From CAZCAC01 sp964496575 (GTDB lineage Bacteria > Planctomycetota > UBA1135 > GCA-002686595): a stretch of DNA of 53,789 bases. Positions 48,596 through 53,789 of this stretch are shown here, one piece after another. The position numbers were made by a program, and so were the translations under genes. Within the stretch, counting starts at the first letter, position 1. Every line of letters starts with the position of its first letter. The notes beneath the pieces are model-generated. The model did no database searches. It was not told where the DNA came from and saw only the letters and a list, made by a program, of their open reading frames with translations. The DNA lies in the NCBI GenBank assembly GCA_964496575.1, contig CAZCAC010000052.1, forward strand, positions 1 through 53,789. Reading direction: 5' to 3'.

Positions 48596-51040
48596 CTAGT
48601 TGCCGGTCAGTTCGATCGAGTCGAGGCCGAGGCGGCCCACGAGGGCGTGGCCGGTCCCGCCGAAGTCGAGGCGGACCGCTTCGATGCGAGAGAGGTCGAG
48701 CGCGCTGTCGTCCGACAGGAAGTCGGTCAGACGCAGCCGGACCGTCTCGAACTCGTTGGCCCAGCCGGCCCCATCGCCGACGCCGGTCCGCTGGTACGGC
48801 TCCTCGATCCCGCCGCCGGCGAAGCCGCAGGAGATCGAGGACGAGGTTCCGTCCACGTCGCGCAGCGTGACGTCGAAGGTCAGATCCTCCAGCACCGCGA
48901 TGGTATTGGGGTGGCGCGTGCCCTGGCAGGCGCGCAGCGACAGGTAGACCTGATCGGTGAAGTTGCGCGCGTCGGTGGGCATCTCCACCTCGTAGTACGC
49001 CGGCATCGTCCAGTCGAAGACCACGCCGCGGAAGGGATCGTCGCTCTGCGCCCGGGTCATCCCGTTCATCGGGTCGCTGGCGAGCCACGTCAGGCTCGTA
49101 TTGCCGTCGCGCATCTTGGCCTCGACCAGATTGCCGACGGTGAAGCTCACCGCGCCGCCACAGCTGGCGACATCGGGCGCGGTCTCGGTCTCGTAGTCGT
49201 CGATGACGTACTTGTCCGCCGCGGAGCTGTCGCTGTAGTCGAGGCTGACCTGGACGCAGACGTTGGAGTCGGGTGGAGCGCCGATCGGCTTGAAGCTCTC
49301 CCACTGCCGCCAGAGGAAGTCCTTGGAAGGGATGTCCCCGTCAATGTAGTGCTTGACCAGGGGCAGGAATTGCCCGCGCATGATCTGGTGGACCTCGGGA
49401 CGGGTGAGCTTGCAGGGGCCGTTGGCCCACAGCGACCCGGAGGAGTTGTGGAAGGCGCCGTGCCCCGCGCCCTGGAGGGTGATGCTCGAGCGGTTCCCCT
49501 TGGCGCGCTCCATCAGCGCGAAGGGGTAGGAGCCGCCGAAGCCGGTCACGTCGCTGTCGGCGCTGCCGACCCAGAGGTGGTAGTTGACGAACTCCGGCTG
49601 GCACTTGTACGCCGCGAGGAAGGTCACCGGCGCGATCGAGGAGACCAGGACGATGTCGTCGGCGGTGAAGTTCGACGGCGTGTACACGCCGGTGAAGACC
49701 CGCGTGTACGCGCGCAGGACCCCTTCCCCGCCGCGGCTGTGGCCGAGCCAGGTGATCCGGTGGTGGTCGAGGTGCCCGACCAGCACGCCGCCGCCGATCG
49801 ATGCCTGGTTCCCGATGAGGTAGTCGGTGTTGGTCAGCGTGGTCGTCGACGCCGTGTGGATCCCCGGGCCGGTGTTGTTCTGGTGGCTCATCACCACGTA
49901 GCCGTACGAGGCCATGTGCTCGCCGATGTGGTCGTACCAGCGGTAGTCGTGGCCGTTACCGTGGCTCACCACGATCAGGGGGAGCTCCCCGAGGCTCGCG
50001 ATGTTCGAGGGGTAGTACAGGTCCTGACCGAGCCAGGTGCCTCCCGTGTAGATGATCTCGGTTACCGCGTAGGGACCGGCGGCCTCGACGTCGCGCACCA
50101 CGTAGAAACCCGCTTCGTCGGAGTAGCCGTCGATCGGCTCGCCGGGATCGAGCACGCCGTTCTGGTCGAGGTCGACGACCACGTCGTAGCCGATCCCGAT
50201 CTCGGTCCCGATCGTTCCAGGGATCGTTCCAGTGTCGAGCTGGTAGGTGTTCGACTGGACGTCACTGCCGCCGAAGGTCAGGGTGTCCGCGCCTCCCGGG
50301 CGGACGTCGAACAGGGTCGGGTCGACGTCCCACTCCGCGATGGTCTTCGCCGCGACGATGTAGACGTCGGCGGTCTCCCCTGCGAGCTCCGGTCGCAGCA
50401 GCGGGTCGAAGGCGAGGTGGATCGGCGCACCCTCGTTGATCGCGCGAACGTACTCGAACCAGGGGTACCCGGTCGCGGGGTTGCCGACCAGCTGATCGAG
50501 AGTCACCTCGGTCTCGGTCCAGGTGACGGGCAGCGCGTTGGTCACGTTGAAGTCGGTGCCGCAGGGGCCGCCGGGGTCGCGGTACCACACCTGGTAGTTC
50601 CAGGTCGATCCGGCGGTGACTGCTCCGCCGGCGTGGAAGGTGTTCGAGGTCGCGACGAGCCCCGCCTCCTGAAAGGTGCCGGCGGCGTCGCTCTGGCGCA
50701 CGGGGAAGCGGTACAGCCTGCCGCCGACGCAGCGGAGGCCGTCACCGAAGGAGAGGCTGGTGCCGTTCGTCGAGGTGAAGAGCATGCCGAACTGGTTCGT
50801 CGCCATTCCGGAGATACCGAGGGCCAGATCGTCATTGACGATCACCGCGCCACCGCCGAGGACCTCGAGCTTCGCTCCGGTGGACGGGGAACCGTCGAAA
50901 CCGGCGTTGCCGCACCCGGCGAGGGGGTCGTCATTGTTGCAGGGGCAGCCCTGGCCGAAGCAGAACGGGTCGCCGACCTGGGCCGACGCGAGGGGGGTGA
51001 ATAGCAAGAGGGCCGCGAACGCGGTGCGGATGGGGATCAA
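48596..51040 (-). CDS. Large secreted alpha/beta hydrolase with FCFG/CPC domain
   Basis: The 814-residue protein has a signal peptide (IRTAFAALLLFTPLASA). A Cys-rich domain (about 25-185) begins DPFCFGQGCPCNN and ends with YRDPGGPCGTDFN; the same domain ends the VCBS protein at 51260-52690. An alpha/beta-hydrolase part follows, with LIVVSHGNGHDY, nucleophile GHSRGGEG, a likely acid in VGSADSDVTG and His in GAGHGAFH, similar to dienelactone-hydrolase/cutinase-like enzymes. A C-terminal beta domain (about 640-814) resembles a carbohydrate-binding module. It likely cleaves an extracellular ester or polymer. Confidence 0.82.
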   Translation of the reverse strand: MIPIRTAFAALLLFTPLASAQVGDPFCFGQGCPCNNDDPLAGCGNAGFDGSPSTGAKLEVLGGGAVIVNDDLALGISGMATNQFGMLFTSTNGTSLSFGDGLRCVGGRLYRFPVRQSDAAGTFQEAGLVATSNTFHAGGAVTAGSTWNYQVWYRDPGGPCGTDFNVTNALPVTWTETEVTLDQLVGNPATGYPWFEYVRAINEGAPIHLAFDPLLRPELAGETADVYIVAAKTIAEWDVDPTLFDVRPGGADTLTFGGSDVQSNTYQLDTGTIPGTIGTEIGIGYDVVVDLDQNGVLDPGEPIDGYSDEAGFYVVRDVEAAGPYAVTEIIYTGGTWLGQDLYYPSNIASLGELPLIVVSHGNGHDYRWYDHIGEHMASYGYVVMSHQNNTGPGIHTASTTTLTNTDYLIGNQASIGGGVLVGHLDHHRITWLGHSRGGEGVLRAYTRVFTGVYTPSNFTADDIVLVSSIAPVTFLAAYKCQPEFVNYHLWVGSADSDVTGFGGSYPFALMERAKGNRSSITLQGAGHGAFHNSSGSLWANGPCKLTRPEVHQIMRGQFLPLVKHYIDGDIPSKDFLWRQWESFKPIGAPPDSNVCVQVSLDYSDSSAADKYVIDDYETETAPDVASCGGAVSFTVGNLVEAKMRDGNTSLTWLASDPMNGMTRAQSDDPFRGVVFDWTMPAYYEVEMPTDARNFTDQVYLSLRACQGTRHPNTIAVLEDLTFDVTLRDVDGTSSSISCGFAGGGIEEPYQRTGVGDGAGWANEFETVRLRLTDFLSDDSALDLSRIEAVRLDFGGTGHALVGRLGLDSIELTGN

Positions 51041-51259
51041 ATCTGCCTCCTTTCGGTGCCTTTCCCGGGCGCTGCCTCGGGACCGGGGGTGCCGCGGGCG
51101 ATCGCGTCACTCTGCGGCATCGTACCAGTTTCACCGAACTCGACTCGACCGCAACCCCCTGCCTCGCGATCCCTGTGCAATCACTACAAATGAGGTAGGA
51201 TCTGGTGGTGGACCGCGTGATGCCCGCGGACCTTTCGCTCTCCGACCCCAGCAGCCGAC

Positions 51260-52690
51260 ATGAGATCTCACCAGTGGAAGACGGGTGCCGCGATGCTCCC
51301 GCTGCTATTCGCTTTCGCTCCCTCCGCCTCCGCCCAGCTCGTCCTGGGACCCGATGAGGTCATCCAGTCCGGTGGCGTCGATATCCAGATGCCCAACGAG
51401 GCGGCGCCGTCCGTCGTCGACTGGGACGAGGACGGACTGCCCGACCTGGTGGTGACCAACGGCTACGGGACGACGATCCCGGTCAAGGTACGCGTCTTCC
51501 TCAACATCGGCACCGCGTCCGAGCCGCGCTTCGATGGCTTCTTCTTCGCGCAGGCGGGAGGGAGTGACCTGGTGGAGCCGGGCAGCGGCTGAGGCACCTC
51601 CACCATCCTGGTCGTCGACTGGGACAGCGATGGCAAGAAAGACCTCCTTCTCGGCCTCGGCTGCGGGCGGGTCAGGCTATTCACCAATATCAACACCAAC
51701 TCGGCGCCGGCCTTCGATCTCGGCGACTACCTGAGGATCGGGCCTCCCGGGGGCACGGTCTGGATCGACGTGGGCTCCAGCGCGGCTCCCGCGGTCGCCG
51801 ACTGGGACGAGGACGGTCGCAAGGACCTCATCCTCGGCTCCCTCGACGGCAAGGTGCGCTACTTCCGAAACGAGGGCACCGACACGGCGCCCGATTTCCG
51901 GAACATGGTGGTGCTGCGGGAGAACGGCGTGGATCTGGTCGTTCCCAACTGGAGATCGACCCCGGTGATCGCCGACATCGACGGTGACGGCAAGAAGGAC
52001 CTGCTCAGCGGCGACTCGGTGGGCGGGATCCTCTTCTACGCCAACCAGGGCACGAACGCTGCGCCCGTCTTCTCGGGGTACGTCGACATCACGAGCGATG
52101 GGCTGCCCCTGTACCTGCCTCTGCCGGGGCGCAGCAAGCCGTGCCTGTGCGACTGGACCGGCGATGGGCTCCTCGATCTGGTGATCGGCGGCGCGGACAC
52201 CATGGTTCACCTGTACCAGGGGATCGAGCCGATCAGCACCTTCTGCTTCGGTGACGGCAGCGGCACGGCGTGTCCCTGCTCCAACCCCGGCGGGGCCGGT
52301 GAGGGGTGCGCGAACTCCACCGGCTCGGGGGCCGCGCTGGGAGGCGACGGCAGCACCAGCGTGCTGGCCGCCGATTTGACCCTGGTCGCGACCGGAGCGA
52401 TCGTCGGTCAGGCGGGGCTCTTCTTCCAGGGGAATGGCGCGCTGAACGGCGGAGACGGAATCACCTTCGGCGACGGCCTGCGCTGCGCGGGCGCCGGCGT
52501 GACTCGCCTCGAGGTGCGGGTCCCCGACGCCTCCGGTGCCGCCGCCACGACGGTCGACCTCGGCGCCGCGGGCGGAGTGGTCGCCGGCGATGTGCGCTAC
52601 TACCAGTTCTGGTATCGCGACCCCGTGGGCAGTCCCTGCGGCGACGGGTTCAACACCTCGAACGGCGTCGAGGTTCTCTGGCTGCCCTGA
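51260..52690 (+). CDS. Secreted VCBS-repeat protein interrupted by in-frame TGA
   Basis: From the ATG at 51260 there is a signal peptide (MLPLLFAFAPSASA) and FG-GAP/VCBS repeats (VVDWDEDGLPDLVV, VVDWDSDGKKDLLLG, VADWDEDGRKDLILG, IADIDGDGKKDLLSG). A single TGA at 51590-51592 interrupts one repeat; the same frame then continues without fault to 52690. Read through, the protein is 476 residues with position 111 as Sec (GSG-U-GTSTILVVDWD). The C-terminal domain (FCFGDGSGTACPCSN...YRDPVGSPCGDGFN) matches that of the hydrolase next door. A hairpin with 14-base spacing supports Sec, but the TGA falls in a propeller loop with no obvious redox partner. A nonsense mutation or base-call error remains possible. 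Confidence 0.6.
51607..51623 (+). promoter_or_regulatory. Possible SECIS-like hairpin (VCBS gene)
   Basis: CCTGGTC (51607-51613) pairs with GACTGGG (51617-51623) including two G-U pairs, around the loop GTC, 14 bases after the TGA. The spacing equals that in selenoproteins A and B, but the stem is weaker and a chance match is possible. Confidence 0.38.
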
Positions 52691-52748
52691 TCAACGAGCC
52701 AGACCGGAGACCTCCGTCACCCTCGAACGCCTCGGCTCGCCGTGCACA

Positions 52749-53216
52749 TCAGTGTACGGCGAGCTCGTTGAGGATGTTGTGGATCCGGCCGAGGGTGTTG
52801 ATGTAGCGAGTGAAGTAGGTCCTCGCGGCCGCCTGCATGATCTTCATGCCCACCGAGGAGTTGTCCTCGATGATCCGGCGGAACGGCTCGACCTCGACCG
52901 CGAGCACGGTGCTCGCTTCGCGGCAGTGAGCCGTGGTGGTGTACTCGGGGACCCCGAGCAAGGGGGAGAGGCCGAGGATCTCGCCGCCCTCGAGCCGATC
53001 GGCGACCATCTTCGACTCGCTATCGGTCGAGGGGATCTCCAGCTCGACCTGGCCATCGAGGACCACGAAGAAATGTGTTCCCCGCTGCCCGCGCCGGAAG
53101 ACCGTGTCTCCGGCCTGGTACTCCTTCGGTCCCGAGAAGTTGCTGATCTTCTCGACCTCCTCGAAACTCAGGGACTCGAAGAGCTCGTGCCCCTTGATCA
53201 TCCGGGTGGTGTTCAT
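52749..53216 (-). CDS. Cyclic nucleotide-binding domain protein
   Basis: The ATG at 53216, with GGAGCGCGGTG upstream, gives 155 residues; the longer upstream frame is not needed. It is a single CAP/CNB fold: LFESLSFEEVEKISNFSGPKEYQAGDTVFRRGQ, FFVVLDGQVELEI, and a phosphate-cassette region GGEILGLSPLLGVPEYTTTAHC. There is no DNA-binding helix-turn-helix and no membrane part. It could be a stand-alone sensor of cAMP/cGMP or only share the fold; the strict RTA-type Arg of the phosphate cassette is not present. Confidence 0.82.
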   Translation of the reverse strand: MNTTRMIKGHELFESLSFEEVEKISNFSGPKEYQAGDTVFRRGQRGTHFFVVLDGQVELEIPSTDSESKMVADRLEGGEILGLSPLLGVPEYTTTAHCREASTVLAVEVEPFRRIIEDNSSVGMKIMQAAARTYFTRYINTLGRIHNILNELAVH

Positions 53217-53397
53217 CACCGCGCTCCCTTGTTTTCTCTGCGGAGTTGTTTCAGCGCACGCGCCGAACCGCCGGGGAGCCGAGTGCGTAGAGAAGCTCGG
53301 CGCTGGGTTCACCGTCCCACCCGGGTGCCCATCTGTCAACGCACCCGGGGGAATCGATGGCGCCCCATCGAGGGACGCTCTGTCCGGAGTCGGGAGA

Positions 53398-53733
53398 CTA
53401 CCCCTTGAACATCACCAGGAGCATCTTGAAACGCTCGATCGCCTTCACCGCGTGGGGGATGTTCGCCGGCATCAGCACCATCTGTCCGGCCTGGGGGACG
53501 ACGCTCTCGCCGCCGATCGTGAGCTCCGCTCGACCATCCAGGATCTGCACGTAGGCGTCGAAGGGGGCCGAGTGCTCGGAGAGCTCCTGGCCTTCGTCGA
53601 AGGCGAAGATGGTCAGCGTGCCGTTCGACGCCTTGCGCAGCGTCTTGCTGGTCACCGCGCCGGCGTCGTAGGAGACGAGGCCGGCGAGTTCGATCGCCTG
53701 GGACTGGGGAAACAGGTCTTTTGTTTCGCTCAT
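53398..53733 (-). CDS. Small single-domain cupin
   Basis: The 111-residue protein is one cupin barrel. Motif 1 is degenerate (SEHSAPFDAYVQILDGRAELTIGG, with the metal His and Glu partly replaced) and motif 2 is GQMVLMPANIPHAVKA with the usual His. Such small cupins bind metals or small ligands. It is 181 bases upstream of the cyclic-nucleotide-binding gene on the same strand; cotranscription is possible. Confidence 0.88.
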   Translation of the reverse strand: MSETKDLFPQSQAIELAGLVSYDAGAVTSKTLRKASNGTLTIFAFDEGQELSEHSAPFDAYVQILDGRAELTIGGESVVPQAGQMVLMPANIPHAVKAIERFKMLLVMFKG

Positions 53734-53789
53734 GTCGGGGGGCGGAGGGGGGAGGTGGGGAAGAGTGGGGAAGAAGAGGTGGGGCGTTT

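Overview
This is a GC-rich chromosomal window from a bacterium that is probably a member of Planctomycetota. That placement is inference, based on secreted proteins sharing a Cys-rich FCFG...CPC domain, a TAT-exported Gfo/Idh/MocA protein, DUF1080-like and FGE-like domains in one very large protein, and a dedicated exosortase. It contains no rRNA, no phage genes, no insertion sequence and no CRISPR array.

Layout. (1) 0.1-2.0 kb: two bacterial microcompartment genes on the minus strand, pduS-like then pduT-like. (2) 2.2-9.4 kb, plus strand: a small secreted protein, then an overlapping operon of a selenium-dependent xanthine dehydrogenase-type molybdenum hydroxylase, a short SsnA-like amidohydrolase and two PLP enzymes. 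(3) 9.4-13.1 kb: a compact exosortase cassette (VIT/vWA target, exosortase, small secreted protein). (4) 13.2-19.6 kb: one 2136-residue TIR/TM/WD40/FGE-like/DUF1080-like protein. (5) 19.7-26.2 kb, minus strand: a short YgfK-like protein, a glycosyltransferase, a WecE-like aminotransferase, a PIG-L deacetylase and a ROK-like kinase. (6) 26.3-30.1 kb: two proline-directed peptidases. (7) 30.1-42.8 kb: a selenocysteine (Sec) island. (8) 42.8-53.8 kb: a 75-bp perfect inverted repeat, then a glutaredoxin-like/HEAT protein, a glutamine synthetase-like protein, an oxidoreductase, two secreted proteins including a large hydrolase, a VCBS-repeat protein, a cyclic-nucleotide-binding protein and a cupin.

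The Sec island is the main result. tRNA-Sec (anticodon UCA), selA and selB lie together. Four open frames in the window are interrupted once by an in-frame TGA, and in each the reading frame continues afterwards with sensible protein. Two are paralogous secreted proteins flanking selAB; their extensions beyond TGA match each other (FEYG-U-GxxC...W...GPFE). One is the N terminus of a double-cubane-type 2-hydroxyacyl-CoA dehydratase-like reductase in the operon directly after selB. The fourth, weaker case is a VCBS protein at 51.3 kb. All four have TGA followed by GG and a hairpin beginning 14-15 nt after the TGA, which fits a bacterial SECIS element. A standard gene caller would truncate all of them.

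In the wider picture, PduS/PduT, the Se-dependent hydroxylase, SsnA and YgfK relatives suggest purine or related N-heterocycle breakdown, perhaps linked to a microcompartment whose other genes lie left of the window. Downstream of selB, a membrane polyferredoxin, three dehydratase-like proteins and their ATP-dependent activator form a plausible low-potential electron-transfer system with a Sec-containing component.
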